64,000 nt of DNA, taken from contig CP024846.1 in NCBI GenBank assembly GCA_004564215.1, positions 2,418,001-2,482,000 of the forward strand, written 5' to 3'. Positions 46,523 through 53,264 of the stretch are shown here, piece after piece (the first letter of the stretch is position 1; every line of letters begins with the position of its first letter). The position numbers and the translations under genes are program-made. Source of the DNA: Beijerinckiaceae bacterium (GTDB taxonomy: Bacteria; Pseudomonadota; Alphaproteobacteria; Rhizobiales; Beijerinckiaceae). The notes under the pieces are model-generated. The model was given only the letters and a program-made list of their open reading frames with translations, ran no database searches and was not told where the DNA came from.

Positions 46523-47398
46523 ATGGCCGCTGCCTGCACCCAAGGGCTCGATACCGGCTTTGTCACACTCGGCTACTTCAAAGTCGGCCTTCTCGGTGTG
46601 GTGCAAGGCGTCACCGAACTTTTGCCGATTTCATCGACGGCGCATATGCGCGTTGTTCCAGCTTTGCTCGGCTGGCAAGATCCCGGATCGGCATTTTCGG
46701 CGGCGATGCAGGTTGCAGCCCTTGCCGCCGTCGTCAGCTATTTCTGGTCCGATGTTCGCGGGCTCGTGTTCGGCTCCATTGATGCCGCCCGGCGTCGCGA
46801 TTTCGGGGACTGGAATTTTCGGTTCGCGGTGTGGATCGTTTTAGCCACCGTCCCGATCGTGGTCGCCGGCCATTTCCTCAAGCCGGTCCTCAACGCCTGC
46901 GGTTCGCCGTTGCGGACTTTGGTTGTGATCGGGATTGCCTGCATCGTCATGTCCGCGCTCCTCGCCCTTGCCGAAATCTATTCCCGGCACAAACGGACCC
47001 TCGACCATGCGACGCTGAGGGATGCGATGATCATCGGTCTTGCGCAGATCGGCGCGCTGATCCCTGGCGTTTCGCGGTCGGGCTCGACGCTGACCGCCGC
47101 TCTTTCGCTCGATTTCAGACGGGATGAAGCCGCGCGTTTTTCTTTCCTTTTGGGAATGCCCGCGATTGCAGGCGCCGGTCTCCTTGAACTCTGGGAGCTG
47201 CATAAGGCGAATCTCGACGCCTATAGCTGGTCGGTCTTGAGCTTCGGTCTGCTCATTGCCTCAATATCGGCTTTTGCGGCGATTTGGGGCCTGATGCGGA
47301 TTCTTGAACGATTTTCTGCGTGGCCCTTCGTCATCTACCGGGGCCTGATGGGTCTTTTTCTCCTGGTTGGCGTTTACCTGGGGTGGCTTTCGAACTGA
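46523..47398 (+). CDS. uppP: Undecaprenyl-diphosphatase UppP (BacA)
   Basis: A 291-residue polytopic enzyme that dephosphorylates undecaprenyl pyrophosphate so the lipid carrier can be reused in wall and polysaccharide synthesis. The two active-site motifs are present: GVVQGVTELLPISSTAHM and IPGVSRSGSTLTAAL, along with about eight hydrophobic segments. The ATG at 46523 has AGGAA seven bases upstream and is chosen over a TTG at 46499. It is convergent with fumC. Confidence 0.94.
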   Translation: MAAACTQGLDTGFVTLGYFKVGLLGVVQGVTELLPISSTAHMRVVPALLGWQDPGSAFSAAMQVAALAAVVSYFWSDVRGLVFGSIDAARRRDFGDWNFRFAVWIVLATVPIVVAGHFLKPVLNACGSPLRTLVVIGIACIVMSALLALAEIYSRHKRTLDHATLRDAMIIGLAQIGALIPGVSRSGSTLTAALSLDFRRDEAARFSFLLGMPAIAGAGLLELWELHKANLDAYSWSVLSFGLLIASISAFAAIWGLMRILERFSAWPFVIYRGLMGLFLLVGVYLGWLSN

Positions 47399-47399
47399 G

Positions 47400-48803
47400 T
47401 CATTCGTTCGGCGCCAGCATGGCTTCGGGACGAACCAAGCCGTCGAACTCTTCGGCGCTGACGAGACCGCTCGCCAGGGCCTCTTCCCGCAAGCTGGTCC
47501 CATGCGCATGCGCGGCCTTGGCGATCTTCGCCGCGTTGTCGTAGCCGATCCTCGGCGCAAGCGCCGTGACGAGCATCAGCGAGCGTTGCATCAGTTCGGC
47601 GATCCGCTCGCGATTCGGGCGTAGCCCTTCGACACAATGAACACGAAAGCTGTTTGCGGCATCGGTAAGCAGGTCGAGACTTTCGAGGAAAACGAAGGCA
47701 AGGACAGGCTTATAGACATTGAGCTCGAAATGGCCTTGCGACCCGGCAAAAGTGATCGTTGTCTGATTGCCGAAAACACGGGTGCAGACCATGGTCAGCG
47801 CCTCGGCCTGGGTCGGATTGACCTTGCCGGGCATGATCGATGAACCCGGCTCGTTTTCTGGCAGGATCAGTTCGCCGATGCCGCAGCGAGGGCCGCTCCC
47901 GGCCACTCTGATATCGTTGGCGATCTTAAAGAGGCTTGCGGCAATCGTCGCCAAGGCGCCATGCGAAAAAATGACGGCGTCATGGGCTGCCAGGGCCTCG
48001 AATTTATTCGGCGCCGACACAAAAGGGAGCGACGTATAGGCCGCGATCCGCGCGGCAAATCGTTCGGCAAAACCTCGTTTGGTATTGAGACCGGTGCCGA
48101 CCGCCGTGCCGCCCTGGGCAAGTCGGTAAAGACCCGCAAGCGTCTCGTCGAGCCGTTGCAGGCCGAATTCGATTTGGATCGCATAGGCTGAGAATTCCTG
48201 TCCGAGCGTGACGGGCGTTGCGTCCTGAAAATGGGTGCGGCCCGTCTTGATGATCGCAGCGAAAGCTGCCGATTTGGCGGCCAGAGCCATCGCAAGCGCG
48301 CGCAGAACAGGTTCCAGTCTTCGCTTGATGTGAAGAACCGCAGCAATATGCATCGCGGTTGGAAAACAATCGTTCGAGGACTGGCCGAGATTGACGTGGT
48401 CGTTGGGGTGGATCGGGACTTTTGCCCCGCGCGGCGCGCCCAAAATCTCGTTGGCGCGATTGGCGATGACCTCGTTGACATTCATATTGGTTTGCGTGCC
48501 CGACCCGGTTTGCCAGACGCCAAGAGGAAATTCCGAATCGAAACGGCCAGCTTCGATTTCGCTGGCCGCGGTGACGATCGCGTCCGACAGGGGCTTGGGC
48601 AAAAGTCCGAGGTCGCGATTGACCTCGGCGGCGGCGCGCTTGACCATGGCCAAGGCATGAATGAGCGCTGGCGGCATCTTTTGCGAGCCGATTGCGAAAT
48701 GCTCGCACGAGCGTTGGGTCTGCGCGCCCCAATAGTGATTCGCGGGAACCTCGACCGGCCCGAAACTATCGGCTTCGATCCGTGTCTGGTCTTTCTCACC
48801 CAT
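47400..48803 (-). CDS. fumC: Class II fumarate hydratase
   Basis: A 467-residue iron-independent fumarase of the TCA cycle, interconverting fumarate and malate. Superfamily signatures: [62 protein letters not shown] and the signature loop [21 protein letters not shown] with the catalytic serine. Length is normal. The stop is one base past the end of the convergent uppP. Confidence 0.96.
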   Translation of the reverse strand: MGEKDQTRIEADSFGPVEVPANHYWGAQTQRSCEHFAIGSQKMPPALIHALAMVKRAAAEVNRDLGLLPKPLSDAIVTAASEIEAGRFDSEFPLGVWQTGSGTQTNMNVNEVIANRANEILGAPRGAKVPIHPNDHVNLGQSSNDCFPTAMHIAAVLHIKRRLEPVLRALAMALAAKSAAFAAIIKTGRTHFQDATPVTLGQEFSAYAIQIEFGLQRLDETLAGLYRLAQGGTAVGTGLNTKRGFAERFAARIAAYTSLPFVSAPNKFEALAAHDAVIFSHGALATIAASLFKIANDIRVAGSGPRCGIGELILPENEPGSSIMPGKVNPTQAEALTMVCTRVFGNQTTITFAGSQGHFELNVYKPVLAFVFLESLDLLTDAANSFRVHCVEGLRPNRERIAELMQRSLMLVTALAPRIGYDNAAKIAKAAHAHGTSLREEALASGLVSAEEFDGLVRPEAMLAPNE

Positions 48804-48872
48804 GCGACAGTCGGCCCTTCTTCGCGGGACGATTGAAAGGGTTGCGGGAGGAGCTAACCACCGAAATCCGGG

Positions 48873-49508
48873 TTACTCACCCTCGCCACGCGAAAAACGC
48901 TGTCCGGCGATGATCGGATCGATGGCCTGCCATTCGCCCTCATGTCCGAATTCGATTCCGGACGTGATCGCCAACATTTCAGCGAGTCGGCTCCGCGCCC
49001 GGTTCACCCGGCTTTTCATGGTTCCAATGGCGCAGCCGCAAACCCCCGCCGCTTCTTCATAGGAGAGTCCGGAAGCGCCGATCAGGATCAAGGCCTCGCG
49101 CTGATCGCTCGGCAAGTGCTGGAGGGCGGCGCGAAAATCGAGAAGATCCATGTGCCCACCTTGGGCGGGGGCCGTGGCGAGTTTGGATGCGAACGCCCCA
49201 TCGGGATCGGCGACTTCACGCCGCCGTTTCCGATATTCCGAATAATAGATATTCCGCAGGATCGTAAACAGCCACGCTCTGAGATTGGTCCCCTCGACGA
49301 ACGAGTCGATGTTGCTCCAGGCCTTCACCAAGGTTTCCTGAACGAGATCGTCGGCTCGGTCCAGGTTTCCACACAAGGAGACGGCAAATGCGCGTAAATT
49401 GGGGATTACCGAAAGCAGGTCCGTGGTGATCTGCAAATTTGCCGCGCGCCCCGGCGCGGCCTCGATGGCCGTCTCACCTTCCGCATTTTCCTTTTGCACG
49501 GCTTTCAC
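48873..49508 (-). CDS. ecfG: ECF sigma factor EcfG (general stress response)
   Basis: A 211-residue sigma factor of the EcfG (ECF15) group. Region 2 reads LRAFAVSLCGNLDRADDLVQETLVKAWSNIDSFVEGTNLRAWLFTILRNIYYSEYRKRRREV; region 4 is LPSDQREALILIGASGLSYEEAAGVCGCAIGTMKSRVNRAR. It directs RNA polymerase to GGAAC-N16/17-CGTT promoters, of which several lie in this window. The start overlaps nepR by four bases. NepR and PhyR, encoded next door, control its availability by partner switching. Confidence 0.95.
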   Translation of the reverse strand: MKAVQKENAEGETAIEAAPGRAANLQITTDLLSVIPNLRAFAVSLCGNLDRADDLVQETLVKAWSNIDSFVEGTNLRAWLFTILRNIYYSEYRKRRREVADPDGAFASKLATAPAQGGHMDLLDFRAALQHLPSDQREALILIGASGLSYEEAAGVCGCAIGTMKSRVNRARSRLAEMLAITSGIEFGHEGEWQAIDPIIAGQRFSRGEGE

Positions 49509-49828
49509 ATGGCGTCCTTGTTTAATCGAGCTTCCGACGCGCTTTCAAGCTGCCGTAAAAGCTCAAGAAAACGCCCCGGCACCGGTTGCGCAAGAACGTC
49601 GTCGTAGACACTGCGTAAATGCAGGCCGATCTGATCGGCTATCTCCGACTTAGATGGTGCTTTTTTTAAACATGACACCCCACCCGGAGCGTTTGCCGCA
49701 GGTTCGCAGTCCTCAGCTTCAGAGCTTTTCGCCGATTTGTGAATGTCTCCCGCCTGAATCGATGGTTTGCTTGTCTTTGTTGATTTAATCACTGCCCCAC
49801 CCTCTTGATGGTACTTATCATTCGTCAT
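49505..49828 (-). CDS. nepR: Anti-sigma factor NepR
   Basis: A 107-residue protein whose C-terminal 40 residues form the NepR domain: IADQIGLHLRSVYDDVLAQPVPGRFLELLRQLE. The first 60 residues are polar and probably disordered. NepR binds and holds EcfG until phosphorylated PhyR takes it away. It is the first gene of nepR-ecfG, translationally coupled to ecfG, and has an EcfG-type promoter about 165 bases upstream, implying positive autoregulation. Confidence 0.93.
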   Translation of the reverse strand: MTNDKYHQEGGAVIKSTKTSKPSIQAGDIHKSAKSSEAEDCEPAANAPGGVSCLKKAPSKSEIADQIGLHLRSVYDDVLAQPVPGRFLELLRQLESASEARLNKDAM

Positions 49829-50154
49829 TCCCCGTTCGTGCGTTCAAAAACAACGTAACATTGATTGGCTCCGCGCTTTTCTGAAGCCAACGCTGCCGCA
49901 ACAATAAAACCTCTTGAATCGACGTCACTTTTTGTGACGTCCGCCGGATGCTAGGCTTCCGGTGCACTACCGGATATAACCAGCGCCGTTAAACGTTTGG
50001 GTGGCCGGCATAGTTCCACCGGCGGGAACTTTTATGGCAATCTTGAATTATCTGCGCAGCCGATGCGAACGCTGAAATTCGAGCGCCAAGGGCTATTTAA
50101 CGCGCTGATCAACCAATATAAGGCTGATAGCGTAATGTCAGAGGGTATTTGTCT
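49829..50154. other. Divergent control region, nepR / phyR
   Basis: A 326-base region. It contains the minus-strand EcfG promoter at 49992-50017. A plus-strand GGAAC at 50025 mirrors it (AGTTCC-N7-GGAACT), but no CGTT follows at 16-17 bases, so the phyR-side promoter is unproven. A TGACGTC-containing palindrome lies near 49920-49945. No small gene seen. Confidence 0.5.
49992..50017 (-). promoter_or_regulatory. EcfG-type promoter of nepR-ecfG
   Basis: Minus strand GGAAC (50017-50013), 17 bases, CGTT (49995-49992): an exact consensus match. The predicted leader to nepR is about 155 bases. Confidence 0.85.
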
Positions 50155-50973
50155 ATGGCGATTTCTCAAGCGATCTCTTCGCATATCCCCTATCTGCGCC
50201 GTTTTGCACGGGCTTTAACGGGGACCCAAGCCGGAGGAGATGCTTATGTGCTGGCCACGTTGGAGGCGATCGTCGCGGATCCGGGAGCCTTCGCGAGTAG
50301 CGCCGATCCGAAAACCGAGCTTTATCGTGTTTTCCTGAAGGTCTGGGGCACGGTGCCTGTCAATAAGCACGTCGATCAGGTTGGATTTTCGGGCGATGAG
50401 GCAGGTGCGCACCGAAACCTCGAAGCGATTACTCTGCGACCACGTATCGCGTTTCTTTTAAGTTCGCTCGAAGGTTTCAATACGGCGGAAGTCGCGCATG
50501 CACTCGACTGCTCGGTGGAAGATGCCGCTTCCCTGATTGACGCCGCGGGTAAGGAGATTGCCGACCAAATTCGCACCGATGTTCTGATTATCGAGGACGA
50601 GCCCTTTATCGCACTCGATCTGCAAACGCTCGTCGAAGAGCAAGGGCACCGGGTGGTCGATGTGGCGCGCACGCATCGCGAGGCGATCGACGCCGTCAAC
50701 CGCGAGCAGCCAGGTCTCATCCTTGCCGACATTCAACTCGCCGACGGGAGTTCGGGGCTCGAAGCGGTCAATCAGATCCTTGAAAGCTTTTCCGTGCCGG
50801 TGATTTTTATCACCGCCTATCCCGAGCGTTTTTTGACGGGCACCCCGCCGGAACCCGCCTTTCTGATTACCAAGCCGTTCAGCGTCGACAGTCTGAAGGC
50901 CGTCATCAGCCAAGCGCTGTTCTTTGACCGCAAATCGCATCGCAAGGAAGAAAACAGCAGCAGCCTTGTCTGA
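50155..50973 (+). CDS. phyR: Anti-anti-sigma response regulator PhyR
   Basis: A 272-residue PhyR. Residues 1-130 mimic an ECF sigma factor (ISSHIPYLRRFARALTGTQAGGDAYVLATLEAIV and LRPRIAFLLSSLEGFNTAEVAHALDCSVEDAASLIDAAGKEI) and serve to sequester NepR. Residues about 140-262 are the receiver, with acidic residues in DVLIIEDEPFIALDL, phospho-acceptor Asp in PGLILADIQLADGSSG and Lys in ITKPFSVD. The ATG at 50155 has GAGGG nine bases away. No PhyK-type kinase is found in the window. Confidence 0.95.
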   Translation: MAISQAISSHIPYLRRFARALTGTQAGGDAYVLATLEAIVADPGAFASSADPKTELYRVFLKVWGTVPVNKHVDQVGFSGDEAGAHRNLEAITLRPRIAFLLSSLEGFNTAEVAHALDCSVEDAASLIDAAGKEIADQIRTDVLIIEDEPFIALDLQTLVEEQGHRVVDVARTHREAIDAVNREQPGLILADIQLADGSSGLEAVNQILESFSVPVIFITAYPERFLTGTPPEPAFLITKPFSVDSLKAVISQALFFDRKSHRKEENSSSLV

Positions 50974-50980
50974 GCGCCGT

Positions 50981-51514
50981 TTACGCCAGCGGGTTGCGTT
51001 GCTTTAAAATGCGGCCGAAGATAAAGCCTGCCACGATAGCGAAAGCGACCAGCGAAAACGGCTGAAGCTGTTTGGCGATTTCCGTCCCGGCCTGGAGCGC
51101 GAGACGTTCCCGCTCCAAGCCAGCCTCCTGCAAAATATCGAGAATGGGCGCGACGCTCTCGTCGATATTCTCGCTGAACACAAGCTTCTGACGGGGTGGC
51201 TTTTCCGGGCTTTCCCTCCGTGGGGCTGTGGCGGCGGCCGCGACCGAGGGACTCGCGGGGGATTTGTCGCGCAATGCCACGAGCAGGCAGATCAGGGCCG
51301 CGGCCAGAAAAACCCCGCCGACGCTGAGGGCCGCAATCGCGCTTCCGAGCCATGCCTGAAGAAAGACAAAGAGAGCGATCGTCAGAAAGACAACGCTGAA
51401 AAACAAGAAGCCCATCGCCAAAAAAAAGAGCGCGGCCTTTTTGAAAAGGCGCGCGCTCATTTCGCCGATAGGGGCGGTCGCATCGCTGATAAGCTGACTG
51501 ATTACACGGTTCAT
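50981..51514 (-). CDS. Holin-superfamily-like membrane protein
   Basis: A 177-residue protein with two adjacent N-terminal transmembrane helices (KAALFFLAMGFLFFSVVFLTIALFVFLQAWLGSAIAALSVGGVFLAAALICLLVAL), the pattern of the actinobacterial Holin-X/YqjE-like family, a charged linker and a third hydrophobic segment near the C-terminus (FSLVAFAIVAGFIFGRIL). Its start overlaps the DUF883 gene by four bases. YqjD-YqjE-like pairs are stress-linked inner-membrane proteins; no lysis role is implied. Confidence 0.75.
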   Translation of the reverse strand: MNRVISQLISDATAPIGEMSARLFKKAALFFLAMGFLFFSVVFLTIALFVFLQAWLGSAIAALSVGGVFLAAALICLLVALRDKSPASPSVAAAATAPRRESPEKPPRQKLVFSENIDESVAPILDILQEAGLERERLALQAGTEIAKQLQPFSLVAFAIVAGFIFGRILKQRNPLA

Positions 51515-51831
51515 TTCCGAGAGCGGCTTAACATTCCAACCAAAACACCCGCGATCATTGCAATGAGGACCGCCATCAGCGGATTGCGCTCTATGGTCGC
51601 TTCAAGATCCGAACTCGCTCCAGCGACCCGGTCCTGAGCCTTGCTGGCCGTATCGGAGATCTTCTGCCGTGCGGTGTCAACGGCATCGAACACCGTATCG
51701 GCGGTGGTGGCCGATTGGCTGCGGACGAATTGGGAAATTGTTGAACTCAATTTGGCGACATCGTCCCGAAGGGCGGCCAAATCCTCAGAAAAATCCTGGG
51801 CAACGTCTTCCACTGGCTTGATGCTTGCCAT
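51511..51831 (-). CDS. DUF883 / ElaB-YqjD-like membrane-anchored protein
   Basis: A 106-residue protein: a helical amphipathic region (VEDVAQDFSEDLAALRDDVAKLSSTISQFVRS and VFDAVDTARQKISDTASKAQDRVAGASSDLEATIERNP) and a C-terminal anchor (LMAVLIAMIAGVLVGMLSRSRK). Enteric relatives bind ribosomes at the membrane in stationary phase. It is first in a two-gene unit with the holin-like gene. TATAAT lies about 95 bases upstream on the minus strand as a possible -10. Confidence 0.82.
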   Translation of the reverse strand: MASIKPVEDVAQDFSEDLAALRDDVAKLSSTISQFVRSQSATTADTVFDAVDTARQKISDTASKAQDRVAGASSDLEATIERNPLMAVLIAMIAGVLVGMLSRSRK

Positions 51832-51955
51832 TTTTCGTCTCCGACTGAGAGGGTTGCGTGTCTTGAGGGCTACGGCTGGTGCGGCGGCTTTGCCTTTGTG
51901 GCAGCCCCTGAACGACTAGTATCCCATTATAACGCTGAACTTGGCGATCGGTTGC

Positions 51956-52219
51956 TCAGTGGAGGGTGTGCGGCCCGATCCGCCGTCTTTTCGAAGCGGC
52001 CGCCGCGCGCACCGGCGGATTGGCGGGGACGGGATCCTCCGGGGTGACGACGTCCGGGTCTGTAATAGGGGGCAAAGGAATGTCTCCGGGATTTTCGATG
52101 GGCGGCGGTGTTGGATCTGGCACCGGGATGTCCGGCGGCGGTTGTTGGCCGGGCGGTTCGGGCTCCGGCCCCGGAGGCTTAGGCGGCTGCTGCGCAATAT
52201 TGCCCTGAAGCTTTTGCAA
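51956..52219 (-). CDS. Proline-rich small hypothetical protein under an EcfG promoter
   Basis: An 87-residue low-complexity protein, over a third proline (PPKPPGPEPEPPGQQPPPD and following), with a basic tail (AAASKRRRIG). Start TTG at 52219 has AAGGA eight bases away; TTG 52225 is possible but too close. Low complexity alone would be weak evidence, but an exact EcfG-type promoter at 52255-52279 points at it. No family or function recognised. Confidence 0.55.
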   Translation of the reverse strand: MQKLQGNIAQQPPKPPGPEPEPPGQQPPPDIPVPDPTPPPIENPGDIPLPPITDPDVVTPEDPVPANPPVRAAAASKRRRIGPHTLH

Positions 52220-52254
52220 AACCAATATCCTTCTGTCTCACCTGCGAACCCGCA

Positions 52255-52279
52255 AACGTTATCTTCAGCGAAGGGTTCC
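52255..52279 (-). promoter_or_regulatory. EcfG-type promoter, leftward
   Basis: Minus strand GGAAC (52279-52275), 16 bases, CGTT (52258-52255). It reads toward the proline-rich gene, 36 bases from its start. Confidence 0.75.
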
Positions 52280-52289
52280 GAAGGCTTCG

Positions 52290-52315
52290 GGAACCAGGAA
52301 AGCCGAGCCCGCGTT
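52290..52315 (+). promoter_or_regulatory. EcfG-type promoter of ku-ligD
   Basis: GGAAC (52290-52294), 17 bases, CGTT (52312-52315), ending 43 bases before the ku start. It lies back to back with the leftward promoter at 52255-52279, the two -35 boxes only ten bases apart. Confidence 0.8.
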
Positions 52316-52358
52316 AGCGCAGATCGATGGGTCCTCGCGTAGCGTTCAGGGGAATGTC

Positions 52359-53264
52359 ATGCCGCCAAGGGCGAATTGGAAGGGTTACCTCAAGCTTTCG
52401 CTGGTTTCTTGCAAGGTGGCTTTGTTCCCGGCCGCGAGCAACCAGGAAAAGGTCTCGTTTCACCTGCTTAATTCCGCGACCGGCAATCGGCTCAAGCAGC
52501 AATACATTGATGCCGAGACTGGTGAGATTGTCGATCGGGAAGATCGCATCAAGGGATATGAAATCGGCAAAGGGGATTATGTTACGCTGACCGACGAGGA
52601 GCTGGCCGCGATCGAGATCGAGAGCAGCCATACGATCGAAATCGAAAGTTTTGTGCCAAGCTCCGAAGTCGACCCGATCTATTTCGACAATCGCTACTAC
52701 ATTGCCCCCGATGATCAGGTCGGACAGGAGGCCTTCGCGGTCATCCGCGAGGCCATGCGCCAACGTAAGGTCGCCGGCATCGCGCGCATCGTGCTTTACG
52801 GTCGCGAGCGGATGATCCTGCTTGAACCCAGATCGACAGGGATCATGGGCACGACCCTGCACCACAATTATGAGGTGCGTGACGAGAAGGCTTATTTCGA
52901 GGAAATTCCCAAACTCGAAATCGGCAAGGATTTGCTCGATCTCGCTTCTCACATCCTCGAAACGAAGAAGGCGAAATTCGACCCGGCAAAATTCAAGGAT
53001 CATTATCAAGATGCCGTGGTCGATCTTATTCGTTCGAAGCGTGCTGGAAAGCCGCCCCAGATCGTGCATGCGCCACGTCCGAACAATGTGATCAATTTGA
53101 TGGACGCGTTGCGTCGAAGCCTTGGAACAGGCAATGCGGACCAGACTGAGGTCAAGAAAGCGCGCACAGGCCCGAGCAAGGCCAAGCCGGCGCGCCGGGC
53201 GTCGGGGTCGGCCCGACGACCTAAGGGTGCGACCAGCAGAGGCCGCATCAAAAAGGTGAGCTGA
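52359..53264 (+). CDS. ku: Non-homologous end-joining protein Ku
   Basis: A 301-residue bacterial Ku, a homodimeric ring that binds DNA double-strand ends and recruits LigD. The core opens WKGYLKLSLVSCKVALFPAAS, then FHLLNSATGNRLKQQYIDAETGE and the bridge region LYGRERMILLEPRSTGIMGTTLHHNYEVR. A lysine/arginine-rich C-terminal tail (KPARRASGSARRPKGATSRGRIKK) extends the core, as in many rhizobial Ku proteins. The ATG has AGGGGAA upstream. The ku stop and ligD start share one base. Confidence 0.95.
   Translation: MPPRANWKGYLKLSLVSCKVALFPAASNQEKVSFHLLNSATGNRLKQQYIDAETGEIVDREDRIKGYEIGKGDYVTLTDEELAAIEIESSHTIEIESFVPSSEVDPIYFDNRYYIAPDDQVGQEAFAVIREAMRQRKVAGIARIVLYGRERMILLEPRSTGIMGTTLHHNYEVRDEKAYFEEIPKLEIGKDLLDLASHILETKKAKFDPAKFKDHYQDAVVDLIRSKRAGKPPQIVHAPRPNNVINLMDALRRSLGTGNADQTEVKKARTGPSKAKPARRASGSARRPKGATSRGRIKKVS

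Noticed and set aside
50981..51514. Prophage lysis holin
   Set aside because: No phage genes nearby; the pairing with a DUF883 protein fits the YqjD/YqjE-like envelope family.
51966..52208. Glycine-rich plus-strand frame opposite the proline-rich gene
   Set aside because: It is the complement of proline codons; the promoter evidence supports the minus strand.
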